55,881 nucleotides of DNA from CALARM01 sp036746235 (GCA_036746235.1 DAIOEN010000020.1:1-55881); one strand, 5' to 3'. Counted from the first letter of the stretch, positions 44,507-53,795 are shown. The notes: generated from the letters alone by a model not told the origin. A program made the numbers and translations.

Positions 44507-45442
44507 ATGATTTTTTTAAATGAACTTTCTTTTATTTCTCAGGCTGTTAATTTATCGGATTGTCATAAATTAATGGAAGAAATAAGGAAAATTCTGGAGC
44601 ATCTGAAACCAATCAGTAAAGACGTATATATTTCCAGAACATTATCTTCCCGTGAAATCATGGCCGGTTATGATGTAAAAAATTATGCCTATGACAGAAA
44701 AATAAACCAGGCCGAAAGACAGAATTTTCAAATACTTCTTACAAAAAATCCTTATGTGGAAAATCTTTTAGATAAAGAACTGGATTATCATGAATGTTAT
44801 CTGATAGAAACAGAACGAGATGTAACATCAACTTCTGTGGCCAGTGCCGCCTGTTTTGACGGTATACTGGTAAGCCTTCAAAGGGCTGCCGGGTTTCAAA
44901 ATGATTTTATTCCTGTTTCATATAGAGAAGGTGAGAAAGAACTCCTGGAAAAGAATATCCCTAATCAATTTGACTTTAAAAAAACAAGAGTTTTTGTAAA
45001 AGGCATAATAGAAAGGGATATTTCAACATTTAAGGATCTGTGGAATAAAAGAAAGGAATTATTTCCATCACTTGTTTTTTGCCATGAAGTTGAAAGTCAG
45101 TTAAAAACCCTTAACCCTTCTTCTGAAGAACTCAAAAATATAATAAGACATCTTAAGATAATGAATGAATATATGGAAAAAATTTTAAATAAAAAAATTC
45201 CTGTGCCAGATTATCGGGAAATGGGAGTTGAAGCTTCAGTAGAAACTGGAATTACACTATTTCATTACGGATATTTAAGAGAATTCCTCTGCCCTGACGG
45301 CCAAAAAAGAACTTTCAACTGGCACAGCAAATTAAAAGGCCCCAATATAAGAATACATTTCTATCCTCCCGGAAATGATGCAGGAAGCTTTATTATCGGA
45401 TATATAGGCAGAAAATTGCCGACTTATAGATACAGAACATAA
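44507..45442 (+). CDS. Third protein of the DUF262/ATPase system
   Basis: This 311-residue protein starts right after the ATPase stop. The N-terminal 200 residues carry CFDGILVSLQRAAGFQNDFIPV and are helical and acidic. The C-terminal 60 (RTFNWHSKLKGPNIRIHFYPPG, FIIGYIGRKLPT) resemble the strand pattern and ending of small RelE/HigB-like toxins, where R-I-F and IGYIGRHL recur. If that is right it is the effector of the trio. The set matches what I recall of the Menshen anti-phage system (DUF262, DUF3696 ATPase, Gp49-like domain). No catalytic residue can be assigned from sequence alone. Confidence 0.65.
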   Translation: MIFLNELSFISQAVNLSDCHKLMEEIRKILEHLKPISKDVYISRTLSSREIMAGYDVKNYAYDRKINQAERQNFQILLTKNPYVENLLDKELDYHECYLIETERDVTSTSVASAACFDGILVSLQRAAGFQNDFIPVSYREGEKELLEKNIPNQFDFKKTRVFVKGIIERDISTFKDLWNKRKELFPSLVFCHEVESQLKTLNPSSEELKNIIRHLKIMNEYMEKILNKKIPVPDYREMGVEASVETGITLFHYGYLREFLCPDGQKRTFNWHSKLKGPNIRIHFYPPGNDAGSFIIGYIGRKLPTYRYRT

Positions 45443-45502
45443 GGTTATTTGATTTAAAGGAGAGTTAATTACAAAAATATATTATGAACATGGAGAATAA
45501 AA

Positions 45503-47536
45503 ATGACAACTGAAGAACTAAAAAAACTTGAAGCCACTCTCTGGCAGACTGCCGATACACTTCGCGCAAACTCCGATCTGAAATCATCTGAATATTCAAC
45601 ACCTGTCCTGGGAATTATATTCCTGAAATTTGCAGACAACAAATACAGTCTCTATGAAGAAGAAATCAACGCCGAATTTAACAGACTCAAAGGCACCCGC
45701 CGCGAAAGACTTCTTCATGAAATAGCCATTGAAAAATGCGGTTTTTATCTTCCCCCTGAATCCCGTTATGACTATCTCCTTAACCTGCCGGAAAAAGAAG
45801 ATATTGCAAAATCCCTGAAACATGCAATGGTTTTAATAGAAGAATACAAGGCTGAGTTAAAGGACACTTTACCACAGGATGAATATTTTCGCCTGGTCAG
45901 GAAATCGGAATACAGGAATATTCCCAAACAGCTTTTAAAGAACTTCGCCGATATCCCGAAAAACGCCACAGGTGATATGTTCGGCCAGATTTACGAATAT
46001 TTCCTGGGCAAATTCGCCCTGGCAGAAGGTCAGGGAGGAGGAGAATTTTTTACTCCCCGTTCTGTCGTCCGTCTGATGGTGGAAATCATCGAACCTCATA
46101 ATGGAACGGTATTTGACCCTGCCTGCGGTTCAGGCGGTATGTTCGTTCAATCTGCCAAATTCATCGAAAGCAGAAAAACCGGTGGTGAAGACAGGAGTCT
46201 TTTCGTATACGGAGCAGAGAAGGCACTGGAAAATGTAAAACTGGCAAAGATGAATATTGTGGTAAACGGTCTGAGAGGTGATATCCGTCAGGCAAACAGC
46301 TATTATGAAGACATTCACAACAGTTTTGAAAGGTTTGATTATGTCCTTGCAAATCCGCCTTTCAATGTAGATGATGTAAACCTTGCCAGGGTAGAGTCTG
46401 ATAAAAGATTTAACACTTACGGTATTCCCAGAAACAAGGGTGATGCAAAAGCAAAAGACAAAGGTTCTGTTACTGTTCCCAATGCAAATTATCTATGGAT
46501 CAATCTTTTTGCCACTTCCATAAAACAGGGAGGACGGTCAGCACTGGTTATGGCGAACTCCGCATCAGATGCAAGGCATAGCGAAGCGGATATCAGAAAA
46601 ACACTGATTAAAAATAATTTGATTTATTGTATGCTCACACTGCCATCGAACATGTTTTATACCGTAACACTCCCTGCGACACTCTGGTTTTTTGATAAAT
46701 CTAAAGCCGATGATAAAATACTCTTTATCGACGCAAGGAATATTTTCACTCAAATAGACAGGGCACACAGGGAATTTTCCGAAGAACAGCTTTTAAATAT
46801 TTCTATTATCAGCCGGTTACATAGAGGCAATCGCCGGGAATTTATCGAGCTGGTAAACACTTATTTTAATCAGGGATTTGTAAGACTTAAAGAAAATCGT
46901 GTAAAACTGACTGAAGTGGCCGGAAATGTTACAAAATTCCTCAAAGAAAATAACGGTGAAGATATTCCCGATTTTTCTTCTGTATTAAAAGATACTGACA
47001 GGTTACTGAAGGAATATGAAGATTTTCGACAGAGCCCTGACATGTCATCTATAGAGGAAACCAATAAATTACAGCACAGACTGGCCGGAACTGTGGCACC
47101 ATTTTTTGTATCATGCCATGAACTTTTAAAGGAAGTGGACAGAAAGGTACGGCATATTGAAAAAGATCTGAGTAAAAACAAGGATCTCAGGATACTCAAA
47201 ACAGAACTGGAAGAACTTCATAAAGAGGTAAAAATGACAGAATATTTCTTCGGCCATGTTGCATGGCTTCAGGAAAGATTCCCTGAGGCGAAATATGAAG
47301 ATGTTACGGGACTGTGCAGGCTGGCAGGGCCGGAAGAGTTGGAGGAACAGGAATATTCGCTGAATCCGGGACGTTATGTGGGAGTGGTGATTGAAGAGGA
47401 CGGTAAGACTGAGGAAGAGTTTATTGAGGAAATGCTTTCTATGAATGATGAACTGGAAAGGATGAATAAGGAAGCGAGAGAACTGGAAGAAGTGATTGGA
47501 CATAATATCAGGCAGATTGCGGGGGAAGAGGAATGA
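45503..47536 (+). CDS. hsdM: Type I restriction-modification methyltransferase subunit
   Basis: HsdM transfers a methyl group from S-adenosylmethionine to adenine N6 in the sequence chosen by HsdS. This 677-residue protein has the N-terminal helical domain (LEATLWQTADTLRAN, GIIFLKFAD), the SAM site DPACGSGGMF near 207 and the catalytic NPPF at 284. It is longer than the usual 500 residues. The extra C-terminal 200 residues are helical (VDRKVRHIEKDLSK, ERMNKEARELEEVIG) and end in an acidic tail. This longer form occurs in one clade of type I enzymes. The hsdS start overlaps its stop by 4 bases. Confidence 0.95.
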   Translation: MTTEELKKLEATLWQTADTLRANSDLKSSEYSTPVLGIIFLKFADNKYSLYEEEINAEFNRLKGTRRERLLHEIAIEKCGFYLPPESRYDYLLNLPEKEDIAKSLKHAMVLIEEYKAELKDTLPQDEYFRLVRKSEYRNIPKQLLKNFADIPKNATGDMFGQIYEYFLGKFALAEGQGGGEFFTPRSVVRLMVEIIEPHNGTVFDPACGSGGMFVQSAKFIESRKTGGEDRSLFVYGAEKALENVKLAKMNIVVNGLRGDIRQANSYYEDIHNSFERFDYVLANPPFNVDDVNLARVESDKRFNTYGIPRNKGDAKAKDKGSVTVPNANYLWINLFATSIKQGGRSALVMANSASDARHSEADIRKTLIKNNLIYCMLTLPSNMFYTVTLPATLWFFDKSKADDKILFIDARNIFTQIDRAHREFSEEQLLNISIISRLHRGNRREFIELVNTYFNQGFVRLKENRVKLTEVAGNVTKFLKENNGEDIPDFSSVLKDTDRLLKEYEDFRQSPDMSSIEETNKLQHRLAGTVAPFFVSCHELLKEVDRKVRHIEKDLSKNKDLRILKTELEELHKEVKMTEYFFGHVAWLQERFPEAKYEDVTGLCRLAGPEELEEQEYSLNPGRYVGVVIEEDGKTEEEFIEEMLSMNDELERMNKEARELEEVIGHNIRQIAGEEE

Positions 47537-48900
47537 AAATGTGGAAAGAAACAATCATTTCAAAAACATATGAATCTTTGTTCGATGGACCTCACGCAAC
47601 CCCGAAACCTGCAACAGAAGGGAAAATATTTTTGAGAATTGAAAATATTACTGATGATGGGCATCTTGATTTTTCCAGGATAACATATATATCAGAAGAA
47701 GAATTTCCTCGCTGGACGAAAAGAGTTAAACCACAAGAAAATGATATAGTATTTTCATATGAAGCAACTCTTGGTAGATATGCTATTATACCCAGAAATT
47801 TTGATGGTTGTCTTGGGCGGCGTATTGCTCTAATCCGGCCAGATAACAACACGGCTTATTTCAAATTCCTTTATTACTATTTTTTTTCAAATTTGTGGAA
47901 AGAAGAGTTAAATAATTACATTATTACTGGTTCTACTGTAGACAGAATTCCTTTACTAAAATTTCCTTATTTTAGAATAATACTTCCTCCACTCCCCATT
48001 CAGCGCAAAATCGCCGCCATTCTTTCCGCCTATGACGACCTGATTGAAAACAACAACCGCCGCATAGCTATTCTGGAAAAAATGGCAGAGGAACTCTACC
48101 GCGAGTGGTTTGTGCGTCTGCGTTTTCCGGGGCATGAGAAGGTGAAGATTGTTAAAGGTGTGCCGGAAGGGTGGGAGGTTAAGAGGATTGGGGATACTAT
48201 CGAGTATTACATTGGCGGAGGATGGGGAGAAGAAAATCAAGATATAAATCACGTGATAGGGGCTTATGTAATTCGTGGGACAGATATTCCAGATTTAAAA
48301 TCTGGTAGATTTAAAAATCCTCCATTTCGTTTTCATAAATTATCAACTTATGAAACTCGTGCAATGGAAAAAGGGGATATAATTTTCGAAGTTTCAGGAG
48401 GAAGTAAAGGGCAATTACTGGGTCGAACACTTTTAATAACCAAGGGTATTTATGAACTTTGTAATGGGACGTTGATCTGTGCGAGTTTCTGTAAATTAAT
48501 TCGCCCATCTATTTCATCTTTCTTTTTAAATTATTATTTACAAGCCTATCATAATTGTGGACTGGTTGGAACTTATCAAATACAGTCAACTGGTATTAGT
48601 AATTATCAGTTTGAATCGTTTGTCAAATATCAAACAATTATTGTTCCACCAAAGCCAATTCTCAATAAGTTTGATAGTATCGTCTCGACATTTATTTCAG
48701 AGAAAGATATCTTATCATCAAAGAACCTCTTGTTAACAAGTTCTCGAGATCGCCTTCTTTCCCGGCTCATGTCAGGCAAAATCGATGTAGAGAATCTGGA
48801 CATTCATTTTCCGCAGGGGATGGAAGTCCCCTCATCCCCCGGCCCCTTCTCCCCGTGGGAGAAGGGGAGAGGAAGAGCTAAATATGAAGAGGAGTCTTAA
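47533..48900 (+). CDS. hsdS: Type I restriction-modification specificity subunit
   Basis: This 455-residue DNA-recognition subunit has two target-recognition domains. TRD1 is about 1-150 (KPQENDIVFSYEATLGRYAII). The conserved spacer is LPPLPIQRKIAAILSAYDDLIENNNRRI near 155, ending in REWFVRLRFPG. TRD2 follows (VPEGWEVKRIGD, GDIIFEVSGGSKGQLLGRTL) and a second, weaker conserved region is near 390. The last 25 residues (VPSSPGPFSPWEKGRG) are not HsdS-like: they are encoded by a REP-type palindrome at 48843-48867, so the original stop was probably earlier. The next gene starts 17 bases before its stop. Confidence 0.93.
   Translation: MKMWKETIISKTYESLFDGPHATPKPATEGKIFLRIENITDDGHLDFSRITYISEEEFPRWTKRVKPQENDIVFSYEATLGRYAIIPRNFDGCLGRRIALIRPDNNTAYFKFLYYYFFSNLWKEELNNYIITGSTVDRIPLLKFPYFRIILPPLPIQRKIAAILSAYDDLIENNNRRIAILEKMAEELYREWFVRLRFPGHEKVKIVKGVPEGWEVKRIGDTIEYYIGGGWGEENQDINHVIGAYVIRGTDIPDLKSGRFKNPPFRFHKLSTYETRAMEKGDIIFEVSGGSKGQLLGRTLLITKGIYELCNGTLICASFCKLIRPSISSFFLNYYLQAYHNCGLVGTYQIQSTGISNYQFESFVKYQTIIVPPKPILNKFDSIVSTFISEKDILSSKNLLLTSSRDRLLSRLMSGKIDVENLDIHFPQGMEVPSSPGPFSPWEKGRGRAKYEEES
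48843..48867. repeat. REP-type palindrome within the 3' end of hsdS
   Basis: CCCCTTCTCCC, a 3-base loop and GGGAGAAGGGG. It belongs to the same family as the palindromes at 49266, 49379 and 49592. Confidence 0.85.
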
Positions 48901-49237
48901 TATACCTGATTATATTTTAAATCTTGCAAAAGAATTAAGAAAAAAGCAGACCGATAGTGAAAAAATACTATGGGAATGTCTCAGGAAGCGCAGATTTCTG
49001 GGGTTTAAATTCAGACGTCAGCAACCGGTTGGCCGATATATAGTTGATTTCTTATGTTTTGAAAAAAAATTGGTCATTGAAATAGACGGCCCTGTTCACG
49101 ATGATACAAAAGATTATGATAAAATAAAAGATGAATACCTTATAGCAAGTGGATTTAATGTGTTACGTATATCTTCAAAATCTGTTAAAGAAAATCTTGA
49201 GGAAACACTTGGAATGATAAAAGATAGATTAGAGTAA
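48884..49237 (+). CDS. DUF559 endonuclease-fold protein
   Basis: This 117-residue protein of the Vsr-like DUF559 family has LAKELRKKQTDSEKILWECLRKRRFLGFKFRRQQPVGRYIVDFLCFEKKLVIEIDG (seen in parts), with D50-type and E-x-D acidic residues in the PD-(D/E)XK pattern. DUF559 genes are often mobile passengers and are frequently found inserted beside type I restriction genes. It overlaps the end of hsdS. Its last 12 codons (EETLGMIKDRLE) are the start of the downstream tandem array, each unit of which carries a copy of them. Confidence 0.88.
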   Translation: MKRSLNIPDYILNLAKELRKKQTDSEKILWECLRKRRFLGFKFRRQQPVGRYIVDFLCFEKKLVIEIDGPVHDDTKDYDKIKDEYLIASGFNVLRISSKSVKENLEETLGMIKDRLE

Positions 49238-49646
49238 AATTAATAGATACAATAAGGATCTTTCTCCCCCTTCTCCCGCGGGAGAAGGGGGCAGGGGGAT
49301 GAGGGGCTCAATGGAAACACTCATAATGATAAGAGATAGATTAACGTAAAATAAATAAACTTACTAAAAGTCTTCATACCCCCTTCTCCCGCGGGAGAAG
49401 GGGGCAGGGGGATGAGGGGCTCAATGGAAACACNNNNNNNNNNNNNNNNNNNNNNNNNNNNNNNNNNNNNNNNNNNNNNNNNNNNNNNNNNNNNNNNNNN
49501 NNNNNNNNNNNNNNNNNNNNNNNNNNNNNNNNNTCGTAATGATAAGAGATAGATTAACGTAAAATAAATAAACTTACTAAAAGTCTTTACACCCCCTTCT
49601 CCCCGCGGGAGAAGGGGGCAGGGGGATGAGGGGAGGGTAGCATAAA
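49202..49646 (+). repeat. Tandem 113-bp array carrying the 3' end of the DUF559 gene and a palindrome
   Basis: Units begin at GAAACACT (49202, 49314, 49427) and have a period of 112-113 bases. Each holds the last codons of the DUF559 gene (ETL-MI-DRL and a stop), a 40-base AT-rich spacer and the palindrome CCCCCTTCTCCC-GC-GGGAGAAGGGGG (49266-49291, 49379-49404, 49592-49618). The last unit after the gap ends just before the hsdR start. The true copy number is hidden by the assembly gap. Confidence 0.85.
49434..49533. other. Assembly gap (100 N)
   Basis: There are exactly 100 N, a standard placeholder. The gap begins exactly where a new 113-bp unit would start (49321 plus 113), so the assembler broke at the repeat and the real length is unknown. 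Confidence 0.99.
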
Positions 49647-52600
49647 ATGCCAAATTTTATCTCCGAAGATCAAATAGAAAAAGCGGCAATTTCCATTCTC
49701 AAAAATACATACGGTTATCATGCCATAAACTGCTACACCAATGATTCAGAAAATCTCTCAGACAAATCAAACCGTATCAACAAACAGGAAATAGTCTTTC
49801 TGGATATCCTGAAAAACTCTATATTAAAACTCAATCCGGCAATCCCCGAACAGGTCATAGAAGAGGCAATAGAAAAACTTACTGCCCGCCGTTATGCCAT
49901 GTCCTCGGTACTTGCAAACAAAGAAATCTACGAAATGATTCGTAACGGTATTCAGGTGCAGTATGAAAACAAACAGGGCAGAACAGAACATAGTACAGTA
50001 AAAATCATAGATTTCACAAAACCGGATAATAACGATTTTCTTGCAGTAACCCAGCTATGGATAAAAGGAGAACGGTACCCCCGCAGACCGGATATACTCA
50101 TTTACATCAACGGCCTTCCTCTTGTCTTCATAGAGCTGAAAAACTCCAATGTAAAAATCAAAAACGCCTATACGGATAATCTAACCAATTATAAAAAAGA
50201 TATACCTCTCTTATTCAATTACAATGCCTTCTGTGTAATTTCCAATGCCATAGAAACAAAGCTGGGCAGCTTCAATGCCGGCTATGAGCATTTCTTTAAC
50301 TGGCTCCGTCCCGATGATGAAACGGAAAAAGTAGACAGAAAATCAGTAGAGACGGAAGGTACCAGTCTGGAACGACTGGTTCACGGTCTTTTCCCTAAAG
50401 AAAGACTCCTGGATTATATAGAAAATTTTATCCTCTATCATAAAGAAACCATCAAAATTATTGCACAGAACCATCAGTATATAGGAGTTAACAGGGCAAT
50501 AGAATCTTTCAAGCAACGTAATGAAAAAAAAGGTAAACTCGGTGTCTTCTGGCATACGCAGGGAGCGGGGAAAAGTTTTTCCATGATCTTTCTTGCCCGT
50601 AAGATTTTCCATAAATTTACCGGCAATTATACCTTTGTCATCATCACAGATCGTGATGATCTGGACGGCCAGATATACCGGAACTTTCTGGATACCGGGA
50701 CAGTCAGTAAAAACGAAGCGGCAAGACCGAAAAATTCTGCCGAAATGAGGACTTTTCTCGGCCAGAACAAACGACTTGTATTTACTCTGATACAAAAATT
50801 CCGTTATGATAAAGGCAAAGCCTATCCGGAACTCTCTGACAGAAATGATATTATTGTCATTGTAGATGAAGCACACCGTACACAATATGCATCCCTTGCG
50901 GAAAACATGAGAAAAGGCCTTCCCAATGCCCTTTATTTTGCCTTCACCGGGACACCGATTCTCGGTAAAGGAGATAAGCTGTATCACGGGAAAACTTATG
51001 ACTGGTTCGGAAACTATGTAAGCCAGTATAATTTTGTTCAATCTATCGATGATGGCGCTACTGTTCCACTTTTTTACAATAAACGGGTGCCGGAAGTACT
51101 TCTGCAGAATGACAGCCTGAGTGATGAGTTCTATCAGATACTGGAAGAAGAAAACCTGGATGAAAAAGCACAGGAAAAACTGGAAAAAGAATTTTCCACT
51201 GAAATGGAAATTATTAAACGTGATGACAGGCTAGAAACAATTGCAAAGGATATTGTAAATCATTTTACCAATCGCGGATATCTCGGGAAAGGGATGGTCA
51301 TTTCTGTTGATAAATTTACATCAGTCAAAATGTATGACAGGGTCCAGAGATACTGGAAAGAAGAAATAAAAAATATTGTAGGTCAGGTCAGGGGAAGCAT
51401 AGATGAATTTACAAAACACCGTTTGGAGAAAAAACTTGATTATATGCGCTCTGTGGAAATAGCAGTTATTATCAGTGAAGAAGCAGGGGAAGAAGAAAAG
51501 TTTGAATCACAGGGGCTTAATATAAAACCACACAGGAAAAAGATAAATGAAATAGATAAAAATGGTCATGATATAGAGTATCGATTTAAAGACCCCATAG
51601 ATAAATTACAATTAGTTTTTGTCTGTGCAATGTGGCTCACAGGATTTGATGCTCCTACAGTTTCTACACTGTACCTTGATAAGCCTATGAAGGGCCACAC
51701 ACTTATGCAGACTATTGCCAGAGCAAATCGCGTAACATCTCACAGAATAAATAATATTGCAAAAATAAATGGTGAAATAGTCGATTACTACAATGTTTTC
51801 AGAAACATGAAACAGGCACTGTCTGATTATGCCATCGGTAATAGCAGTAAAACAGATTTGCCTGTAAGGGATAAATCAAACCTGTTTATTCTTCTTGACG
51901 ATGCAATCAGCCAGGGAATATCTTTCTGCAATTCTATAGATATAAACCTTAATAAAACGCTGGAAACAGGAGAAACATTCAATAAAATCCATCTTTTCGA
52001 ATCCTTTGCAAACAGATTATTGGAAAAGGATAATTACTGGAAAGAGTTTAAAGTATATGAAAATACAATTTCTTCACTTTATGAAGCCTGTAAACCTGAA
52101 ATCCTGGAAGGTCATTTCAGACCAATGGTTCCAGTATTTCAATATTTGCGAGGTGTCGTCGAAGGCATTATTGAGCAGGCAGATATTTGTAAGATAAAAC
52201 AGAAAATCGGAGACCTTCTGGATCAGAGCATTATTACTGCCAATAAAGGTATGTTTATAGCAGAGTCGAAGGCAGAATTCCAGATTGTGGAATATGGGAA
52301 AACCCTTGACCTGAGTGACATAGATTTTGAAAAGCTAAAAGAAGAATTCAGAGAAAAGGAATTCAAACATATTGAAATAACAAACCTCCGTGAATTTATA
52401 GCTAAAAAACTGGAAGAAATGCTCAGAGAAAACAGCACACGTATCAATTTTACAGAAAGGCTTCAGGAGGTTATTAATCGTTATAATTCCGGCGGTATGA
52501 CAACAGAGAATTATTTTGATGAACTGGTAAAATATGCAGGAGAACTGAAAGAAGAAGATGAACGCCATACCAGAGAAGGCCTGACTGCTGATGAACTTGA

Positions 52601-52889
52601 ACTCTTTGATATTCTAAAAAAAGAGAAATTGACCAGAGCCGAAGAAGTAAAGGTAAAAAATGCAGCAAAACATTTATTGAAGAGACTGATCGAAGAACAA
52701 CCGAAAGTTCTTGTTCAGGATTGGTACAGAGACTCACAGAGTCAGGCCAGGGTTAAAGCAGCAATAGAAGAAGTGCTGGACAAAGAACTGCCTGACAGTT
52801 ATGAAACAGCTTTATTCAAGAAAAAAAGCCAGAACCTTTATGATCTTGTGTACGAATATTCCGCAAAAGGGTTGAAGTGGGCGGCATAG
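49647..52889 (+). CDS. hsdR: Type I restriction endonuclease, motor and nuclease subunit
   Basis: This 1080-residue protein cuts unmodified DNA after ATP-driven translocation. The nuclease has RRPDILIYINGLPLVFIELKNSN near 145-170 (D...ELK). The SF2 motor has WHTQGAGKSFSMIF near 300, ITDRDDLDGQI, VDEAHRTQYAS (motif II, DEAH), FAFTGTP, and CAMWLTGFDAPTVSTLYLDKPM with QTIARANRV (motifs V and VI). The C-terminal helical part contacts the methyltransferase. ATG at 49647 follows a GGGAGG from the repeat array, so the array supplies its ribosome-binding site. It is separated from hsdS by the DUF559 gene and the array. Confidence 0.95.
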   Translation: MPNFISEDQIEKAAISILKNTYGYHAINCYTNDSENLSDKSNRINKQEIVFLDILKNSILKLNPAIPEQVIEEAIEKLTARRYAMSSVLANKEIYEMIRNGIQVQYENKQGRTEHSTVKIIDFTKPDNNDFLAVTQLWIKGERYPRRPDILIYINGLPLVFIELKNSNVKIKNAYTDNLTNYKKDIPLLFNYNAFCVISNAIETKLGSFNAGYEHFFNWLRPDDETEKVDRKSVETEGTSLERLVHGLFPKERLLDYIENFILYHKETIKIIAQNHQYIGVNRAIESFKQRNEKKGKLGVFWHTQGAGKSFSMIFLARKIFHKFTGNYTFVIITDRDDLDGQIYRNFLDTGTVSKNEAARPKNSAEMRTFLGQNKRLVFTLIQKFRYDKGKAYPELSDRNDIIVIVDEAHRTQYASLAENMRKGLPNALYFAFTGTPILGKGDKLYHGKTYDWFGNYVSQYNFVQSIDDGATVPLFYNKRVPEVLLQNDSLSDEFYQILEEENLDEKAQEKLEKEFSTEMEIIKRDDRLETIAKDIVNHFTNRGYLGKGMVISVDKFTSVKMYDRVQRYWKEEIKNIVGQVRGSIDEFTKHRLEKKLDYMRSVEIAVIISEEAGEEEKFESQGLNIKPHRKKINEIDKNGHDIEYRFKDPIDKLQLVFVCAMWLTGFDAPTVSTLYLDKPMKGHTLMQTIARANRVTSHRINNIAKINGEIVDYYNVFRNMKQALSDYAIGNSSKTDLPVRDKSNLFILLDDAISQGISFCNSIDINLNKTLETGETFNKIHLFESFANRLLEKDNYWKEFKVYENTISSLYEACKPEILEGHFRPMVPVFQYLRGVVEGIIEQADICKIKQKIGDLLDQSIITANKGMFIAESKAEFQIVEYGKTLDLSDIDFEKLKEEFREKEFKHIEITNLREFIAKKLEEMLRENSTRINFTERLQEVINRYNSGGMTTENYFDELVKYAGELKEEDERHTREGLTADELELFDILKKEKLTRAEEVKVKNAAKHLLKRLIEEQPKVLVQDWYRDSQSQARVKAAIEEVLDKELPDSYETALFKKKSQNLYDLVYEYSAKGLKWAA

Positions 52890-52893
52890 TAAA

Positions 52894-53127
52894 ATGAAAA
52901 TCAACACATATAATAAATTTTTACCACATCCATACTGCCGGGTAGAAGCCGGGTTTGAAGAAAGAAAATTCTGGAAGGAAATGCTGAAAAACAGTTATAT
53001 TTCTATTGGATATCCTGCACCCGGTGACTTGAGCCGCCTTGAATTTCCAACTGCTACTGAAGGATTAACAGGATTATTTTTCTATCAGTTTATCATATTC
53101 GCTGTGATGGCCAATCCAGAACCATAA
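52894..53127 (+). CDS. Short unrecognised reading frame after hsdR
   Basis: This 77-codon frame starts 4 bases after the hsdR stop. Residues 1-50 (YNKFLPHPYCRVEAGFEERKFWKEML) look protein-like. The last 18 overlap the end of the relE gene on the other strand and read as hydrophobic noise. It may be the 5' fragment of a gene cut off when the RelE module inserted. No product is assigned. Confidence 0.3.
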   Translation: MKINTYNKFLPHPYCRVEAGFEERKFWKEMLKNSYISIGYPAPGDLSRLEFPTATEGLTGLFFYQFIIFAVMANPEP

Positions 53128-53331
53128 TAAATCCTTTTCTACTTCTACCGCCAGTGCACGGTATCCGGTGCCGACTCTTACAGACCAGTAATTATTAACT
53201 TTCTTTAAATGCATTGAAGGATGATGAAGATTTGTCTTAAGAATCTCGAAGTTTTTATCTGCTAATTTTTTAACTTCTACAGGCAGATTAGCATAACATT
53301 CCCAGAAAGAAGTAGCGGCCAGATGCTTCAT
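53074..53331 (-). CDS. RelE/ParE-family toxin
   Basis: This 85-residue protein has SFWECYANLPVEVKKLADKNFEIL at the N-terminus, the two helices of the RelE fold, followed by HPSMHLKKV, YWSVRVGTGYRALAVE and LLWFWIGHHSEYDKL, where the RVG-GYRAL and IG-H-EYD strands match the family's end. It is probably a ribosome-dependent mRNA cleaver, or a gyrase inhibitor if ParE-like. It overlaps the antitoxin gene by 4 bases. Confidence 0.88.
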   Translation of the reverse strand: MKHLAATSFWECYANLPVEVKKLADKNFEILKTNLHHPSMHLKKVNNYWSVRVGTGYRALAVEVEKDLLWFWIGHHSEYDKLIEK

Positions 53332-53528
53332 AATTCCTTACATTTTCCTTTTTTATAATCTTCCAGTGCTTTTTCTGCTATTTTATCCAGCTTACCTGAT
53401 TTCACATCTTCACTGAACTGTTTATCCCACACAACGGCATCAAATTCTTCAAACCATGCCCGGAATTCGGTTAATTCTTTTTCTTTTAAATTCGATACTG
53501 CTTCCTCTATATCTTTAAGATTTAACAT
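53328..53528 (-). CDS. Antitoxin of the RelE-family toxin
   Basis: This 66-residue protein uses the ATG at 53528, behind GGGAGAG; an upstream frame start at 53558 lacks a site. It is helical and acidic (LKDIEEAVSNLKEKELTEFRAWFEEF, then EKALEDYKKGKC). This family is usual upstream of such RelE genes. A 3' fragment of the same gene is at 31960-32022. Confidence 0.85.
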   Translation of the reverse strand: MLNLKDIEEAVSNLKEKELTEFRAWFEEFDAVVWDKQFSEDVKSGKLDKIAEKALEDYKKGKCKEL

Positions 53529-53628
53529 AAAAACTCTCTCCCTTAAAAAAAATTCCATTGCTATTTTTTATTCTATTACTTATAATTATAAAAAAATACT
53601 GATATTCTGTCAATTCTGACCGGAACTT

Positions 53629-53790
53629 TCAGGATACAGGATTAGCAGGTTCTATAAATCTGGCAGCATATCGAAGAGCTTCTTCTATATCTTCAAGTCT
53701 CAGATGAGGGTAATTTTCTAATATCTCATCAAAAGTAGCACCACTGGTTATAAGTTCCAGAATAAATTCTACACTTATCCGACAGTATAT
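53629..53790 (-). pseudogene. DUF433 antitoxin remnant
   Basis: Reading the minus strand gives RISVEFILELITSGATFDEIL and ENYPHLRLEDIEEALRYAARF, the C-terminal half of a DUF433 (VapB-like HTH) protein, to a TGA at 53629. The N-terminal half and start codon are missing: upstream in frame is a TAA after a few unrelated codons. No partner toxin is present. Confidence 0.75.
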
Positions 53791-53795
53791 AAAAA

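Noticed and set aside
47126..47554. 142-codon minus-strand frame
   Set aside because: It is antisense to the end of hsdM and rich in Phe/Leu, as expected from the complement of Lys/Glu-rich coding DNA.
49202..49646. CRISPR-like array
   Set aside because: The whole 113-bp unit repeats, including the part that would be spacer, and it carries the end of the DUF559 gene. There are no short repeats with unique spacers and no cas genes.
50343..51041. 232-codon open frame on the minus strand
   Set aside because: It lies wholly inside hsdR, which has clear motifs on the plus strand. The translation has no domain and no ribosome-binding site.
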